64,000 nucleotides of DNA from Enterobacter cloacae (GTDB lineage Bacteria > Pseudomonadota > Gammaproteobacteria > Enterobacterales > Enterobacteriaceae). The stretch is taken from contig AP022133.1 in NCBI GenBank assembly GCA_014169315.1, positions 2,170,001 through 2,234,000 on the forward strand. The letters run 5' to 3'. Both the position numbers and the translations under genes were made by a program. Positions within the stretch are counted from its first letter, which is position 1. Every line of letters starts with the position of its first letter. Shown in pieces: positions 18,211 through 28,744 of the stretch. The notes below the pieces were generated by a model that worked only from the letters and a program-made list of their open reading frames with translations, did no database searches and had not been told where the DNA came from.

Positions 18211-18906
18211 TCAACTCCCCGCAAGGCTCCAGCGTACAGAGGTGATACTTTCATTAACGCCAATTTTACTCATAATAAGATCGAACGTTTTTCGCGAATC
18301 TGCGCTGCTAATCACTTCGGCATGAATTTCTTTATACCCGGATTCATCCAGCACCGACGAACCGAGTCCCTGCACGCTCAGAGAAAACTCCTTTGCCACA
18401 TTAAATAAAAGCTGACGTACTGCGCTTTCATTATCATGATTGCAGGTTACTTTCAGGACATAGCGTTTTTCTTCATCTGCAGCGCCTGGATACTGATTAA
18501 TTCGCTGCGCCGCTTCACGCAGTAAAATATTGGCACACAGAATAATGAGGGTGGCCGCCGCGGCATTCCAGAATTGTCCCAGCCCGCACAGCACGCCGAT
18601 GGCTGCCGAGCACCAGAGCGTGGCAGCAGTATTGAGGCCGCGCACGTTCATGCCTTCACGCATGATGACACCAGCGCCAAGAAAGCCAATACCGGAGACT
18701 ATCTGGGCGGCAATGCGTCCCGGACTGTCCGGCGATGTTGACATTGAGCTAAGAATAAATACCGCAGCGCCGGTGGCGACCAGTGCATTTGTCCGCAGCC
18801 CCGCCATACGTTGACGCCATTGTCTTTCGGCACCAATAAGTGCTCCCAGCAGCATGGCTGCCAGTAAATTTGAGATATAAGGGAACATCAGCATATGTTC
18901 CTCCAT
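18211..18906 (-). CDS. mgtC: MgtC family virulence/Mg2+-stress protein
   Basis: This 231-residue inner-membrane protein has the conserved MgtC N-terminal domain of about four or five helices (LLAAMLLGALIGAERQWRQRMAGLRTNALVATGAAVFILSS, GIGFLGAGVIMREGMNVRGLNTAATLWCSAAIGVLCGLG) and a cytoplasmic ACT-like C-terminal domain. It is close to Salmonella MgtC in sequence and length. MgtC inhibits the F1Fo ATP synthase and supports growth at low Mg2+ and inside macrophages. It keeps a long leader with regulatory peptides and a promoter-like TATAAT about 300 bp upstream. Its partner mgtB is destroyed 157 bp downstream. The gene is complete. Confidence 0.95.
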   Translation of the reverse strand: MEEHMLMFPYISNLLAAMLLGALIGAERQWRQRMAGLRTNALVATGAAVFILSSMSTSPDSPGRIAAQIVSGIGFLGAGVIMREGMNVRGLNTAATLWCSAAIGVLCGLGQFWNAAAATLIILCANILLREAAQRINQYPGAADEEKRYVLKVTCNHDNESAVRQLLFNVAKEFSLSVQGLGSSVLDESGYKEIHAEVISSADSRKTFDLIMSKIGVNESITSVRWSLAGS

Positions 18907-18926
18907 TTATGCTGGAAGAATAAATA

Positions 18927-18946
18927 CGTGCTGTATTCAGCACACG
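18927..18946 (-). terminator. Terminator-like hairpin in mgtC leader
   Basis: On the minus strand the leader contains CGTGTGCTG-AATA-CAGCACG, followed by a U-rich TATTTATTC stretch, about 25 bases before mgtC. This is where a leader attenuator should act. Whether it forms in competition with other stems needs structure prediction. Confidence 0.45.
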
Positions 18947-18970
18947 ACAAATTGTCACCTTAAACGGTGA

Positions 18971-19021
18971 TTAATGTCGCGCCGATGGCGGAGGGAATAA
19001 TGAGTTTTTAAACATGAACAT
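18971..19021 (-). CDS. mgtP: MgtP-like leader peptide with three prolines
   Basis: A 16-codon frame, MFMFKNSLFPPPSARH, starts at ATG 19021 with GAGG 9 bases upstream and ends in TAA. The three successive proline codons match the known design of Salmonella mgtP, in which slow proline decoding (low charged tRNA-Pro or low EF-P) favours transcription into mgtCB. Its place between the promoter and the hairpin before mgtC fits. Gene identity is inferred from position and the PPP run. Confidence 0.65.
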   Translation of the reverse strand: MFMFKNSLFPPPSARH

Positions 19022-19134
19022 GACGATAAACCTCGCGATAAGTCGCGCTTTGTAAATTTATCGGGGATGCAATCGTCAATTAAGAAGGGATTGCTGCCCG
19101 CCAGTTCGGCAAGCAGCGGCAGGAATACGTCGCG

Positions 19135-19173
19135 TTAGCTTGCCTTGCAAATGAAATAAGGGTGACTGTCCAA
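19135..19173 (-). CDS. Possible first mgtC leader peptide (mgtM position)
   Basis: A 12-residue frame, MDSHPYFICKAS, begins at TTG 19173 with CAGGAG seven bases upstream, about 30 bases after the likely transcript start. It occupies the position of the ATP-sensing mgtM reading frame of Salmonella. The non-ATG start and lack of a recognised sequence keep this tentative. Confidence 0.4.
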   Translation of the reverse strand: MDSHPYFICKAS

Positions 19174-19201
19174 CGTATGACTCCTGTATGAATTTGTCGA
19201 C

Positions 19202-19234
19202 ATTATAATCAGGCATCAGGTTAAGTAAAGTAAA
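19202..19234 (-). promoter_or_regulatory. Putative PhoP-type promoter of mgtC
   Basis: The minus strand shows a perfect -10 box TATAAT (19202-19207) without a good -35 hexamer. At the -35 position lies CTTTACTTAACC (about 19219-19230), whose other strand reads GGTTAA-N5-GTAAAA, a loose match to a PhoP direct repeat. PhoP control of mgtC is established in Salmonella; here the box is only a candidate. The span 19210-19420 contains no gene. Confidence 0.4.
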
Positions 19235-19422
19235 AAAGGTCAGCCGGAGAGGATTTGTTTAGATTATTCCATCACAGGAGTGCATGGGCAATAATGTGTT
19301 TCAGACGAGTCTCCCATGCATAATACAACCAGCGCTGTTGCTTTTTGCTGCCAACGCGCGGCCATACTTCCTCAACTTCACAAATAAGCTGAATCTGGAG
19401 ATTATCCCGCGGGAGTAGGGGA

Positions 19423-19448
19423 ACCGTCTGGCAGGGAAGCCAGACGGT
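19423..19448 (-). terminator. Hairpin at the end of the trp operon
   Basis: ACCGTCTGGC and GCCAGACGGT form a perfect 10-bp stem with a six-base loop just past trpA. Only a weak pyrimidine stretch follows on the minus strand, so termination may be partly Rho-dependent. Confidence 0.6.
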
Positions 19449-19455
19449 GATGAGG

Positions 19456-20265
19456 TTATGCTTTGCGCGTGGCCGCTTTCATTGCGCTGACGAACGCGTT
19501 CAGTTCAGCCAGCATCTGCTCTGGCTTATCAACGTTCTTCTCGATGATTTTGACGATAGCGGAACCGGAAATCGCCCCGGTCGCTTTTGCCTCTATCGCA
19601 GCGGTAACCTGTTCCGGAGAGGAGATCCCGAAGCCCTGCAACGGTGGTGCAGCGTGGTATTCCGCCAGTTTTTCCACCAGATGATGCAGTGGCAGCGCCG
19701 CTTTGTTTTCAGCTCCGGTCACGCCTGCACGGGAGAGCAGGTAAGTGTAACCACGTCCGTAAGAGGCAATCTGGCGCAGCAGTTCGTCATCGGCGTTCGG
19801 TGGGCAGATGAAAATGGGGGCAACGTTGTGACGCATTGCCGCCTGGCGGAAGGGCGCAGACTCTTCCACCGGCACGTCGGCCACCAGCACGGAGTCGACA
19901 CCCACACGCGCGCACTCGGCGTAGAACTCATCAATGCCGCGGTTAAACACCAGGTTAGCGTACATCAGCAGTCCAATCGGAATGGTCGGGTGCTTCTGAC
20001 GAATTGCTGCCAGCATCTCAAAACACTGGGTTGGGGTAACACCCGCCGCAAATGCGCGCAGGGTGGCGTTCTGAATAGTCGGGCCGTCTGCCAGCGGGTC
20101 AGAGAACGGAATACCCAGCTCCAGCGCGTCGGCACCGGCTTCAATCAGGGTGTCGATAATTTTTAGCAATTGCTCCGGGCCTGGGTCGCCGAGGGTAACG
20201 AAGGGGACAAACGCGCCTTCCTGGCGAGCCTTCAGTTGTGCAAATGCGTTATCGTAGCGTTCCAT
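19456..20265 (-). CDS. trpA: Tryptophan synthase alpha chain
   Basis: This 269-residue TIM-barrel enzyme starts [32 protein letters not shown]. The catalytic glutamate lies in [16 protein letters not shown] and the aspartate in VLVADVP. It cleaves indole-3-glycerol phosphate and passes indole through a tunnel to TrpB. Its start overlaps the stop of trpB (TGATG), giving translational coupling. It is the last trp gene; in E. coli yciGFE would follow, but here the mgtC leader does. Confidence 0.97.
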   Translation of the reverse strand: MERYDNAFAQLKARQEGAFVPFVTLGDPGPEQLLKIIDTLIEAGADALELGIPFSDPLADGPTIQNATLRAFAAGVTPTQCFEMLAAIRQKHPTIPIGLLMYANLVFNRGIDEFYAECARVGVDSVLVADVPVEESAPFRQAAMRHNVAPIFICPPNADDELLRQIASYGRGYTYLLSRAGVTGAENKAALPLHHLVEKLAEYHAAPPLQGFGISSPEQVTAAIEAKATGAISGSAIVKIIEKNVDKPEQMLAELNAFVSAMKAATRKA

Positions 20266-21458
20266 CAGATTTCCCCTCGTGCTTTCAGAATATCGTGAAC
20301 GGTGAAGATGTCTTTGTCACCGCGACCGGAAAGGTTCACCACCAGCAGTTGCTCTTTTTCCGGGTTTTCTTTCATCATTTTCAGCGCGTGCGCCAGGGCA
20401 TGCGAGGACTCCAGCGCCGGGATGATCCCTTCGTGACGGCACAGCGTTTTAAAGGCTTCCAGTGCTTCATCATCGGTAATGGAGACATAATCCGCGCGGC
20501 CAGTGCTGTTCAGGTAAGCGTGCTGAGGCCCAACGGACGGGAAATCCAGACCGGCAGAGATAGAGTAAGACTCTTCAATCTGACCTTCATCGGTCTGCAT
20601 CATCGGGGATTTCATACCAAAGTAAATTCCCACGCGGCCATGCTTCAGCGGCGCACCGTGTTCACCCGATTCAATCCCGTGACCGGCAGGTTCAACGCCA
20701 ATCAGACCGACGCTGGTTTCGTCGATAAAATCAGCAAACATGCCGATGGCGTTAGAACCGCCGCCCACGCAGGCGATCACCGCGTCCGGCAGACGGCCTT
20801 CTTTTTCGAGGATCTGCGCTTTGGTTTCTTCACCGATCATACGCTGGAACTCACGCACGATAGTCGGGAACGGGTGCGGACCTGCAGCAGTGCCGAGCAT
20901 ATAGTGCGCGGTTTCATAGCTGCCAGACCAGTCGCGCAGCGCTTCGTTACAGGCATCCTTCAGCGTCGCGGAGCCGCTGTGTACCGGGATCACTTCAGCG
21001 CCCATCAGACGCATACGGAACACATTCGGAGACTGGCGCTCAACGTCCTTCGCCCCCATGTAGATGCGGCATTTCAGACCGAGCAGGGCGCTGGCGAGTG
21101 CAGACGCCACGCCGTGCTGGCCAGCACCGGTTTCAGCGATGATTTCGGTTTTGCCCATCCGTTTCGCGAGCAGCGCCTGGCCCAGCACCTGGTTGGTTTT
21201 ATGCGCACCGCCGTGCAACAGGTCTTCACGCTTGAGATACAGCGTGGTTTTTGTCCCTTCGGTCAGGTTGCGGCATTTGGTCAGCGCCGTAGGACGGCCC
21301 GCGTAGTTTTTCAGCAGGTCGGTAAATTCAGCCTGAAACATCGGGTCTTTCTGCGCACTGACAAACGCTTCTTCCAGCTGGCGCAGCGCAGGCATCAGGA
21401 TTTGCGGGACGTACATCCCACCGAACTCACCAAAATAAGGGTTTAACAATGTCGTCAT
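20265..21458 (-). CDS. trpB: Tryptophan synthase beta chain
   Basis: From ATG 21458 ([19 protein letters not shown]) the product has 397 residues, as in E. coli. The PLP lysine is in [20 protein letters not shown], and the phosphate-binding loop in [13 protein letters not shown]. It condenses indole with serine to tryptophan in an alpha2-beta2 complex. An in-frame ATG 19 codons upstream lies in the trpC-trpB gap region and is not used by the family. It lies 10 bp after trpCF. Confidence 0.97.
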   Translation of the reverse strand: MTTLLNPYFGEFGGMYVPQILMPALRQLEEAFVSAQKDPMFQAEFTDLLKNYAGRPTALTKCRNLTEGTKTTLYLKREDLLHGGAHKTNQVLGQALLAKRMGKTEIIAETGAGQHGVASALASALLGLKCRIYMGAKDVERQSPNVFRMRLMGAEVIPVHSGSATLKDACNEALRDWSGSYETAHYMLGTAAGPHPFPTIVREFQRMIGEETKAQILEKEGRLPDAVIACVGGGSNAIGMFADFIDETSVGLIGVEPAGHGIESGEHGAPLKHGRVGIYFGMKSPMMQTDEGQIEESYSISAGLDFPSVGPQHAYLNSTGRADYVSITDDEALEAFKTLCRHEGIIPALESSHALAHALKMMKENPEKEQLLVVNLSGRGDKDIFTVHDILKARGEI

Positions 21459-21468
21459 TTTTTCTTCC

Positions 21469-22827
21469 TTAATATGCACGCAGAGTTTTAAATACCGAGG
21501 CCAGCTTGCCGGCATCTTTAATTCCCGGTTTGGACTCTACGCCAGAATTGAAATCGAGGCCTGCGCAGCCGGTTTTGGCCGCGTCTACACAGTTATCCGG
21601 GCCGAGTCCACCCGCCAGCAGGACATTGTCCAGCACTTCGCCGTTCAGCAGCGACCAGTCAAAACGCTGACCCGTGCCGCCCTGGCCGTTGTCGAGCACG
21701 TATTTATCAACATAATTCAGGTTACGGGCTGGCAACGTATCGCCAACGCTTTGTGCTTTCCAGATTTGCACCTGAGGAGCCAGAACGACGCGCAGGGCAT
21801 CAATATAGGCCTGATCTTCATCACCGTGCAGCTGTACTGCGCTCAGGGATAACGCCTCTGCTTTTGCCGCAACGTCCGCAACACTGGCGTTACGGAAGAC
21901 ACCCACATAGCTGAGCGGGGCGGCTGCCATGACCTTACGCGCCTGTTCTTCCGTCACCGCGCGAGGGGACGCTTCAACAAAGATCAGCCCGCCGTAAATT
22001 GCTCCCGACTCATACGCGGCCTGGGCATCCTGTTCACGAGTTAACCCGCACACTTTGTTTTCACCCAGTAACACACGGCGTACCGCAGCATTGAGATCGT
22101 CGTGGGCCATCATGGCGGAGCCAATCAGAAAACCGTTGGCAAAGTGGCTCAGTTCGCGGACCTGGGCGTAGCTGTTAATGCCGGATTCGCTGATCACCGT
22201 GACGCCAGAACCTAAACGAGGAGCCAGCTGGCGCGTACGGTTCAGGTCAATCGACAGATCGCGCAGATCGCGGTTGTTAATACCGACGACTTTGGCCTTC
22301 AGCGCAAGCGCGCGTTCCAGCTCTTCTTCGTTGCTCACTTCGGTCAGCACACCCATGTTCAGGCTGTGTGCGACGGCGGAAAGCTGGCGATACTGTTCGT
22401 CGTCGAGTACCGAAAGCATCAGCAGGCAGGCGTCGGCCTGGTAAAAACGCGCCAGCCAGATCTGGTACGGGTCGATAATAAAGTCTTTGCACAGGATCGG
22501 CTGCGGCGCGATACCGCTGACAATAGGCAGAAAATCAAAACTGCCCTGGAAATACTTTTCATCCGTCAGCACGGAGATGGCTGACGCATGATGTTTATAG
22601 ATACCGGCAATACGCGCCGGGTCGAAATCGTCACGAATAACGCCTTTCGATGGAGAGGCCTTTTTGCACTCAAGAATAAACGCAGTGCGGGCTCCCTGCA
22701 GGGCATCATAGAAACGACGGCTACTTGGGACGACGTCATTCTGAAAACTGGCAAGCGGTTGCTGCACTTTGCGGGCTTCCACCCAGATGGCCTTATCGGC
22801 AACGATTTTCGCTAAAACGGTCTGCAT
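21469..22827 (-). CDS. trpC: Bifunctional IGP synthase / PRA isomerase
   Basis: The protein has 452 residues with two fused TIM barrels. The N-terminal indole-3-glycerol phosphate synthase has [14 protein letters not shown] and VISESGI (residues 1-255 or so). The C-terminal phosphoribosylanthranilate isomerase (TrpF) has [18 protein letters not shown] and [10 protein letters not shown]. This trpC-trpF fusion is typical of enteric bacteria. It starts 3 bp downstream of trpGD and belongs to the trp operon. Confidence 0.97.
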   Translation of the reverse strand: MQTVLAKIVADKAIWVEARKVQQPLASFQNDVVPSSRRFYDALQGARTAFILECKKASPSKGVIRDDFDPARIAGIYKHHASAISVLTDEKYFQGSFDFLPIVSGIAPQPILCKDFIIDPYQIWLARFYQADACLLMLSVLDDEQYRQLSAVAHSLNMGVLTEVSNEEELERALALKAKVVGINNRDLRDLSIDLNRTRQLAPRLGSGVTVISESGINSYAQVRELSHFANGFLIGSAMMAHDDLNAAVRRVLLGENKVCGLTREQDAQAAYESGAIYGGLIFVEASPRAVTEEQARKVMAAAPLSYVGVFRNASVADVAAKAEALSLSAVQLHGDEDQAYIDALRVVLAPQVQIWKAQSVGDTLPARNLNYVDKYVLDNGQGGTGQRFDWSLLNGEVLDNVLLAGGLGPDNCVDAAKTGCAGLDFNSGVESKPGIKDAGKLASVFKTLRAY

Positions 22828-22830
22828 TCT

Positions 22831-24426
22831 TTATCCTCTTGCCGCAAGTGCGGTAACGCGATCGTAGGCTGCACCAGAGCGCAGTACGTCCAGAACTTTT
22901 TGAGCGTTCGCTTTCAGGTCTTCCTCACCGTGCAACCGCATCAGCATGGCGACGTTGGCGGCAACGGCGGCCTCATGGGCAACCTCTCCCTTACCTTGTA
23001 ATAAGCGCGTGAGAATGTCACGGTTTTCTTCTGGTGTACCACCGGCCAGCGCCTCCTGGTGATACGGTGCTAAGCCGAAGTCAGATGCTTCAAGCTGGTA
23101 GCTCAGGATTTCACCGTTGTTCAGTTCAGCGACCAGTGTTGTCGCATGAAGGGAAACCTCATCCATTCCTCCGCTGTGTACCACCGCGGCACGTTGGTAA
23201 CCCAGCACGCGAAGCGTTTCTGCAATCGGCAGTACCAGCTCCGGGCTGTAGACGCCAATCAGTGCCAGCGGCGGATGCGCCGGGTTGATCAGCGGCCCCA
23301 GCACGTTAAACAGCGTGCGGGTCTTAAGTTGCTGGCGAACCGGCATCGCGTGGCGGAAACCGGTGTGATACTTCGGCGCAAACAGGAAGCAGACGCCCAG
23401 GTCATCCAGTGCTTCGCGGGAACGCTCGGCTTTCATGTCCAGGTTGATGCCGAAGGCCGCCAGCAAATCAGACGAGCCGGAACGGCTGGATACGCTACGG
23501 TTACCGTGTTTTGCCACTTTCAGGCCACACGCTGCCGCCACGAAGGCGCTGGCAGTAGAGATATTGATGCTGTTGCTGCCGTCACCACCGGTACCGACGA
23601 TATCCGCAAACTGATAGTCCGGGCGTGGGAACGGGGCGGCGTTTTCCAGCAGCGCCGTCGCGGCACCAGCAATTTCCTGCGGGCTTTCACCGCGCACTTT
23701 CATGCTCACCAGTGCGGCCGCCAGTTGCTCCGGTTTCAGCTCGCCGCGAACCACGGCGGAGAAGAGCTGGTGGCTTTCCTGTTGGCTCAGGGTCTGTGCC
23801 TGATACAGTTTTTCCAGAATCGGCTGCAGGGTGTTGGTTTGTTCCAGTTTCTGCAGCGCCCAGTCCAGCGTTTGTTCCAGCAGACGCGCACCGTTGGAGG
23901 TCAGAATAGACTCAGGGTGGAACTGCATACCACAGACGCGATCCGCATCGTGGCGCACAGCCATCACCATCCCTTCAAACGAGGCGTTAATGGTTAAGCC
24001 TGCCGGAATGTTGCTACCAACAAGGGAGTGATAGCGCGCCACCGGCAGCGGGTTTGGCAGCCCGGCAAACATCGCCTGGCCGTCATGTTCAATGCTGGAT
24101 GCTTTACCATGAAGGATTTCGCCCGCCTGACCCACGTAACCGCCATAGGCTTCGACGATCGCCTGGTGCCCCAGACAGATACCGATAATCGGCAGCTTGC
24201 CGCGCATCCGGGTCAGCAGCTCGGGCATACAACCGGCTTCACTGGGGGCACCGGGGCCTGGGGAAAGCATCAGCACCGGGTTTTGCATGGTCGCCAGCCG
24301 GTCAATCAGCGTTTGTGCCGGAACATGGTTACGGTATATAACGACGTTATGACCATTCGCGCGCAGCTGATCTGCCAGGTTATAGGTAAAAGAGTCGATA
24401 TTATCGAGCAGCAGAATGTCAGCCAT
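22831..24426 (-). CDS. trpD: Anthranilate synthase glutaminase / phosphoribosyltransferase fusion
   Basis: This 531-residue fusion has a class I glutamine amidotransferase with the nucleophile in [15 protein letters not shown] and the catalytic His-Glu in QFHPES (residues 1-195 or so). It is followed by anthranilate phosphoribosyltransferase with [17 protein letters not shown] and [15 protein letters not shown]. The first part supplies ammonia to TrpE; the second adds PRPP to anthranilate. The trpG-trpD fusion is the enteric arrangement. The start overlaps the trpE stop (ATGA). Confidence 0.97.
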   Translation of the reverse strand: MADILLLDNIDSFTYNLADQLRANGHNVVIYRNHVPAQTLIDRLATMQNPVLMLSPGPGAPSEAGCMPELLTRMRGKLPIIGICLGHQAIVEAYGGYVGQAGEILHGKASSIEHDGQAMFAGLPNPLPVARYHSLVGSNIPAGLTINASFEGMVMAVRHDADRVCGMQFHPESILTSNGARLLEQTLDWALQKLEQTNTLQPILEKLYQAQTLSQQESHQLFSAVVRGELKPEQLAAALVSMKVRGESPQEIAGAATALLENAAPFPRPDYQFADIVGTGGDGSNSINISTASAFVAAACGLKVAKHGNRSVSSRSGSSDLLAAFGINLDMKAERSREALDDLGVCFLFAPKYHTGFRHAMPVRQQLKTRTLFNVLGPLINPAHPPLALIGVYSPELVLPIAETLRVLGYQRAAVVHSGGMDEVSLHATTLVAELNNGEILSYQLEASDFGLAPYHQEALAGGTPEENRDILTRLLQGKGEVAHEAAVAANVAMLMRLHGEEDLKANAQKVLDVLRSGAAYDRVTALAARG

Positions 24427-25988
24427 CAGAAAATCTCCTGTGCATGGTGTGCGGTAGCAATGGCGCGCAATACCGCGCGGGCTTTACTGCGCGTTTCGTC
24501 AGCTTCAGACTGCGGAACAGAATCAAGAACAATCCCTGCGCCTGCCTGGACGGTGGCAATACCGTCCTCGACATAGGCGGAGCGGATCACGATGCAGGTA
24601 TCCAGATCACCGTGCGCGGTGAAATAGCCCACGGCACCACCGTAGCTACCGCGACGACGTCCTTCGGCAGCGGCAATCAGCTGCATGGCTCGCACTTTCG
24701 GTGCACCGCTCAGGGTGCCCATATTCATGCAGGCGCGATAAGCGTGCAGAACATCGAGGTCGCTACGCAGTTCACCGACCACGCGGGAAACCAGGTGCAT
24801 CACGAACGAGTAACGATCAACTTTGGTCAGGTCTGCAACATAACGGCTGCCGGGGGTGCAAATACGGGCCAGATCGTTACGGGCCAGGTCGACCAGCATC
24901 AGGTGCTCGGACAGCTCTTTATGGTCGGTACGCATTTCCAGCTCGATACGGCTGTCGAGATCGCGATCCAGTGAACCATCAGCACGACGACCACGCGGGC
25001 GCGTCCCGGCAATCGGGTAGATCTCAATCTGGCGGCTGGTGGCGTCGTATTTCAGTGAGCTTTCCGGTGATGCGCCAAACAGGGTGAAATCATTGTCCTG
25101 CATAAAGAACATGTACGGGCTTGGGTTGCTCTTTTTCAGCACGTCGTAGGCCGCCAGCGGTGACGGGCAGGGCAGCGAGAAACGACGGGACGGCACGACC
25201 TGGAAAATTTCCCCGGCACGAATCGCTTTTTGCATCTGACGAACCACGGCACCGTACTGATCGTCGGTCTGGTTGACGTCGCAGGTCATCTGCTCAACGC
25301 GCTGTACCGGCAGCGCAGGTGGCGCTTCGGTCATTTGCTGTTGCAGCTGCGCGATGCGGTGCTCAAGGCGTTTTTTCTCTGTCACGGACGGCGTGAACAG
25401 GCTGGCCTGGATGCGGGTGTATTTTTTCTGATGGTCGATCACCAGCAAGGTTTCGGCCAGGTAGAAGCAGTAATCCGGGCAGCGGTTGCCTTGTTCTGTT
25501 TCCGGTAAATCTTCAAACCCGGCGACCAGGTCGTATGCAAACAACCCACCGAAGAACATGGCTTCACGTTCATTTTCTGGAACCGTCACCAGATTTTGCA
25601 GCAGGCGGAAAGCATCGAAAACGGACAGAGAGCAGAGGCGCGCGTCTTCGTCCAGTAGCTGGCTGACCGGCGGGAAATGCAGAACCCGCATTTCCGGATG
25701 ATGTTCATTTTCGATGCCCGCAGGCAGGACGGCATCCAGCAGCGGCAGCAGCGTTGCACCGTTGTCAGATAACGCTTTAATGGTGACGGTGTCACCTAAT
25801 GCGGTAATGCGCAGCGCACTGTCGACCAGCAGCAGGCTTTTGAGATCGTCCTTGCTGTCGATATCGGCGGATTCCAGTAACAGGGTGGCCGGACGGGCAC
25901 CGCAGACCTGATGAAACAACGCGGTTGGGTTGTGGCGATAGGCCGCCTCGCAGGTCAGCAACTCAAGGTCAGGTTTGGCTGTTTGCAT
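24426..25988 (-). CDS. trpE: Anthranilate synthase component I
   Basis: From ATG 25988 ([30 protein letters not shown]) the enzyme has 520 residues, the E. coli size. The tryptophan-feedback segment [18 protein letters not shown] lies near the N-terminus. Catalytic chorismate-binding motifs include [30 protein letters not shown] and [15 protein letters not shown]. It makes anthranilate from chorismate with TrpD-supplied ammonia. It is first in trpEDCBA, behind the attenuator. Confidence 0.97.
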   Translation of the reverse strand: MQTAKPDLELLTCEAAYRHNPTALFHQVCGARPATLLLESADIDSKDDLKSLLLVDSALRITALGDTVTIKALSDNGATLLPLLDAVLPAGIENEHHPEMRVLHFPPVSQLLDEDARLCSLSVFDAFRLLQNLVTVPENEREAMFFGGLFAYDLVAGFEDLPETEQGNRCPDYCFYLAETLLVIDHQKKYTRIQASLFTPSVTEKKRLEHRIAQLQQQMTEAPPALPVQRVEQMTCDVNQTDDQYGAVVRQMQKAIRAGEIFQVVPSRRFSLPCPSPLAAYDVLKKSNPSPYMFFMQDNDFTLFGASPESSLKYDATSRQIEIYPIAGTRPRGRRADGSLDRDLDSRIELEMRTDHKELSEHLMLVDLARNDLARICTPGSRYVADLTKVDRYSFVMHLVSRVVGELRSDLDVLHAYRACMNMGTLSGAPKVRAMQLIAAAEGRRRGSYGGAVGYFTAHGDLDTCIVIRSAYVEDGIATVQAGAGIVLDSVPQSEADETRSKARAVLRAIATAHHAQEIF

Positions 25989-26012
25989 TGTGTTGTTCTC
26001 ATTTATTTTGTT

Positions 26013-26040
26013 CAAAAAAAAGCCCGCTTGGTAGCGGGCT
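26013..26040 (-). terminator. trp attenuator terminator
   Basis: On the minus strand AGCCCGCTACCAAGCGGGCT is followed by eight U residues: the classic 3:4 hairpin of the trp leader, about 25 bases before trpE. With sufficient charged tRNA-Trp it ends transcription. Confidence 0.93.
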
Positions 26041-26084
26041 GGGTATCTGTTTGCATTTCGCAGACGCGTGACACTGCCCGATAA

Positions 26085-26129
26085 TCAGGAAGTGCGCCAC
26101 CAACCGTGCAGAGTGCAATGTGCTGTCAT
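26085..26129 (-). CDS. trpL: trp operon leader peptide
   Basis: The 14-residue leader MTAHCTLHGWWRTS contains the tandem tryptophan codons and the conserved GWWRTS ending of enteric TrpL. Stalling at the WW codons when tryptophan is scarce allows the antiterminator to form. It lies about 30 bases after the promoter and ends 45 bases before the attenuator hairpin. Confidence 0.95.
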   Translation of the reverse strand: MTAHCTLHGWWRTS

Positions 26130-26158
26130 TTTCAGATACCTTTCTCGTGTGAACTTGC

Positions 26159-26192
26159 GTACTAGTTAACTAGTTCGATGGCGTATTGTCAA
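26159..26192 (-). promoter_or_regulatory. trp promoter and TrpR operator
   Basis: The minus strand carries TTGACA (26187-26192), a 17-bp spacer and TTAACT (26164-26169) as -35 and -10. The -10 box is buried in the perfect palindrome ACTAGTTAACTAGT (26161-26174), the core TrpR binding site, so TrpR bound with tryptophan blocks RNA polymerase. Confidence 0.95.
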
Positions 26193-26268
26193 CCCTTGAT
26201 TTCAGAATTTCGCGGCAAATCGTTATCATAGGGTTTTCGGATGTTTTCAACCTGTGATGGGAAGTGCT

Positions 26269-27150
26269 TTGAGCGATACCACTTACGCCGTAATTTACGA
26301 TTTACACAGCCACACTCAGGCTTCTGATGGTCTGCTGACGCCTGAAGCGTTAGTCCATCGTGCCGTTGAAATGCGTGTTGGCACGCTGGCGATAACCGAT
26401 CACGATACGACAGATGCCATTCCGGTGGCGCGCGCTGAGATCGCTCGCAGTGGGTTAGCGCTGAATCTGATCTCCGGTGTCGAAATCTCGACCGTCTGGG
26501 AAAACCACGAAATTCATATCGTTGGCCTGAACATCGATATAGAACATCCGGCAATGTGCGCATTTTTGCAAGAACAAAAAACACGTCGTCACCAGCGCGC
26601 GGAGATGATTGGCGATCGACTGGAAAAGGCGCATATTCCGGGCGCGCTGGAAGGTGCGCAAAAACTGGCGAACGGCGGGGCGGTGACGCGTGGTCACTTT
26701 GCCCGTTTTCTGGTTGAGGCGGGCAAGGCGACGACGATGGCGGATGTCTTTAAAAAGTATCTGGCACGCGGGAAAACCGGATACGTTCCTCCACAGTGGT
26801 GTACAATAAAACAAGCTATTGATGTGATTCATCATTCTGGCGGTAAGGCCGTGCTGGCCCATCCTGGGCGGTATAATCTTTCTGCTAAATGGCTGAAAAG
26901 ACTGTTGGCACACTTTGCCGAGTGCGGCGGTGAGGCGATGGAAGTCGCTCAGTGCCAGCAGGCTCCCAATGAGCGAGCACAGCTCGCGACTTACGCCCGT
27001 CAGTATGGTCTGCTTGCGTCGCAGGGGTCTGATTTCCATCAGCCTTGTGCATGGATTGAACTGGGGCGTAAGCTCTGGTTGCCCGCAGGCGTTGAACCGG
27101 TCTGGCAGCTCTGGGAACAGCCACAGCAAATTGAAGAGAGGGAAGTATGA
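26269..27150 (+). CDS. rnm: RNase AM (PHP-family 5'-3' exonuclease)
   Basis: This is the YciV orthologue, a PHP-domain metalloenzyme: YDLHSHTQASDG, ITDHDTT, SGVEIS, HPGRYN and SQGSDFHQP provide the metal ligands. The family removes short 5' tails during 5S, 16S and 23S rRNA maturation and degrades short RNA and 3',5'-bisphosphonucleotides. I chose the TTG at 26269 (preceded by GGGAAG) because it gives SDTTYAVIYDLHSHT and 293 residues, as in relatives; a GTG at 26254 adds five residues. It is divergent from the trp operon and overlaps yciO by 4 bp. Confidence 0.9.
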   Translation: MSDTTYAVIYDLHSHTQASDGLLTPEALVHRAVEMRVGTLAITDHDTTDAIPVARAEIARSGLALNLISGVEISTVWENHEIHIVGLNIDIEHPAMCAFLQEQKTRRHQRAEMIGDRLEKAHIPGALEGAQKLANGGAVTRGHFARFLVEAGKATTMADVFKKYLARGKTGYVPPQWCTIKQAIDVIHHSGGKAVLAHPGRYNLSAKWLKRLLAHFAECGGEAMEVAQCQQAPNERAQLATYARQYGLLASQGSDFHQPCAWIELGRKLWLPAGVEPVWQLWEQPQQIEEREV

Positions 27151-27767
27151 GTCAGTTTTTCTATATCCATCCGGATAACCCGCAGCCGCGCTTGATCAAT
27201 CAGGCCGTGGAGATCGTCCGTAAAGGTGGCGTTATTGTCTACCCGACCGATTCCGGCTACGCGCTGGGCTGTAAAATTGAAGATAAAGGGGCAATGGAGC
27301 GTATTTGCCGCATTCGCCAACTACCGGACGGACACAACTTTACCCTGATGTGCCGCGACCTTTCCGAACTGTCCACCTATGCTTATGTCGACAACGTGGC
27401 GTTCCGACTTATCAAGAACAACACGCCGGGCAACTACACGTTCATCCTGAAAGGGACGAAAGAGGTGCCGCGTCGCCTGTTACAGGAAAAGCGTAAAACT
27501 ATCGGGATGCGCGTGCCGTCTAACCCGATTGCACAAGCACTACTGGAAACCCTCGGCGAGCCAATGCTTTCTACCTCGTTGATGCTACCCGGCAGTGAAT
27601 TTACTGAGTCTGATCCGGAAGAGATCAAAGATCGTCTGGAGAAGGTAGTCGAGCTGATTATCCACGGCGGTTATCTCGGTCAGCAGCCAACAACCGTGGT
27701 CGACCTGACCGAAGATGCTCCGGAAGTGATTCGTGAAGGCGTGGGCGATGTTAAGCCTTTCTTGTAA
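27147..27767 (+). CDS. yciO: YciO, YrdC/Sua5-domain protein
   Basis: This 206-residue protein has a YrdC-like domain: GGVIVYPTDSGYALGCKIEDKGAMERICRIRQLPDGHNFTLMCRDLSELSTYA, then PGNYTFILKGTKEVPRRLL and TIGMRVPSNP. It is a paralogue of the threonylcarbamoyl-AMP synthase TsaC, which makes the t6A precursor; YciO itself shows at most weak such activity and its role is unsettled. It overlaps rnm (ATGA) and precedes rluB by about 100 bp. Confidence 0.92.
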   Translation: MSQFFYIHPDNPQPRLINQAVEIVRKGGVIVYPTDSGYALGCKIEDKGAMERICRIRQLPDGHNFTLMCRDLSELSTYAYVDNVAFRLIKNNTPGNYTFILKGTKEVPRRLLQEKRKTIGMRVPSNPIAQALLETLGEPMLSTSLMLPGSEFTESDPEEIKDRLEKVVELIIHGGYLGQQPTTVVDLTEDAPEVIREGVGDVKPFL

Positions 27768-27863
27768 AGGTGTAAGCAGATATACTAGGCGGCCATCAAA
27801 GCAGGGCTGAGCCCTCTTTTGACCTGATTCGACGCCTGTGAAGGCGACACCTGAGGAAGCTCA

Positions 27864-28739
27864 ATGAGCGAGAAGTTACAGAAAGTGCTGGCGCGCGCCG
27901 GCCACGGCTCACGTCGTGAAATCGAAGCCATTATTGAAGCAGGTCGCGTGAGTGTGGACGGTAAAATCGCCACGCTGGGTGACCGCGTAGAAATCGTACC
28001 GGGGTTGAAGATCCGTATCGACGGTCATCTAATCTCGGTCAAAGAGTCCGCTGAACAGATCTGCCGTGTGCTGGCGTACTACAAGCCGGAAGGCGAGTTG
28101 TGTACCCGTAATGACCCGGAAGGTCGTCCGACAGTGTTTGACCGTCTGCCTAAGCTGCGCGGTGCTCGCTGGATTGCCGTCGGTCGTCTTGACGTAAACA
28201 CCTGCGGTCTGCTGCTGTTTACCACCGATGGTGAACTGGCAAACCGTCTGATGCACCCAAGCCGTGAAGTTGAACGTGAATACGCCGTGCGTGTATTCGG
28301 CCAGGTTGATGAAAATAAACTGCGCGACCTGTCGCGTGGCGTTCAGCTGGAAGACGGCCCTGCGGCGTTCAAAACCATCAAATTTACCGGTGGTGAAGGC
28401 ATTAACCAGTGGTACAACGTGACCCTGACAGAAGGCCGTAATCGCGAGGTTCGTCGTCTGTGGGAAGCGGTTGGCGTGCAGGTTAGCCGCCTGATCCGCG
28501 TACGTTATGGCGACATTCTGCTGCCAAAAGGTCTGCCGCGTGGCGGCTATACCGAACTGGACCTCACCCAGACCAACTACCTGCGAGAGCTGGTTGAACT
28601 GACGGCGGAAACCACCTCTAAAGTGGCGGTGGAGAAAGATCGTCGTCGAATGAAGGCGAATCAGATCCGTCGTGCGGTGAAACGCCACAGCCAGGTGAGC
28701 AGCAATCGCCGTTCTGGCAGCCGTAACAACAACGGTTAA
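27864..28739 (+). CDS. rluB: 23S rRNA pseudouridine(2605) synthase
   Basis: This 291-residue protein starts with an S4 RNA-binding domain ([33 protein letters not shown]), followed by the RsuA-family catalytic core with the nucleophilic aspartate in [27 protein letters not shown]. The C-terminal tail is basic ([18 protein letters not shown]). Length and sequence fit E. coli RluB, which modifies U2605 of 23S rRNA in the peptidyl-transferase region. A bidirectional terminator separates it from convergent btuR. Confidence 0.95.
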   Translation: MSEKLQKVLARAGHGSRREIEAIIEAGRVSVDGKIATLGDRVEIVPGLKIRIDGHLISVKESAEQICRVLAYYKPEGELCTRNDPEGRPTVFDRLPKLRGARWIAVGRLDVNTCGLLLFTTDGELANRLMHPSREVEREYAVRVFGQVDENKLRDLSRGVQLEDGPAAFKTIKFTGGEGINQWYNVTLTEGRNREVRRLWEAVGVQVSRLIRVRYGDILLPKGLPRGGYTELDLTQTNYLRELVELTAETTSKVAVEKDRRRMKANQIRRAVKRHSQVSSNRRSGSRNNNG

Positions 28740-28744
28740 GCATA

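Noticed and set aside
20238..21446. Plus-strand open frame of 402 codons over trpB
   Set aside because: Long but exactly antisense to trpB, with no domain match.
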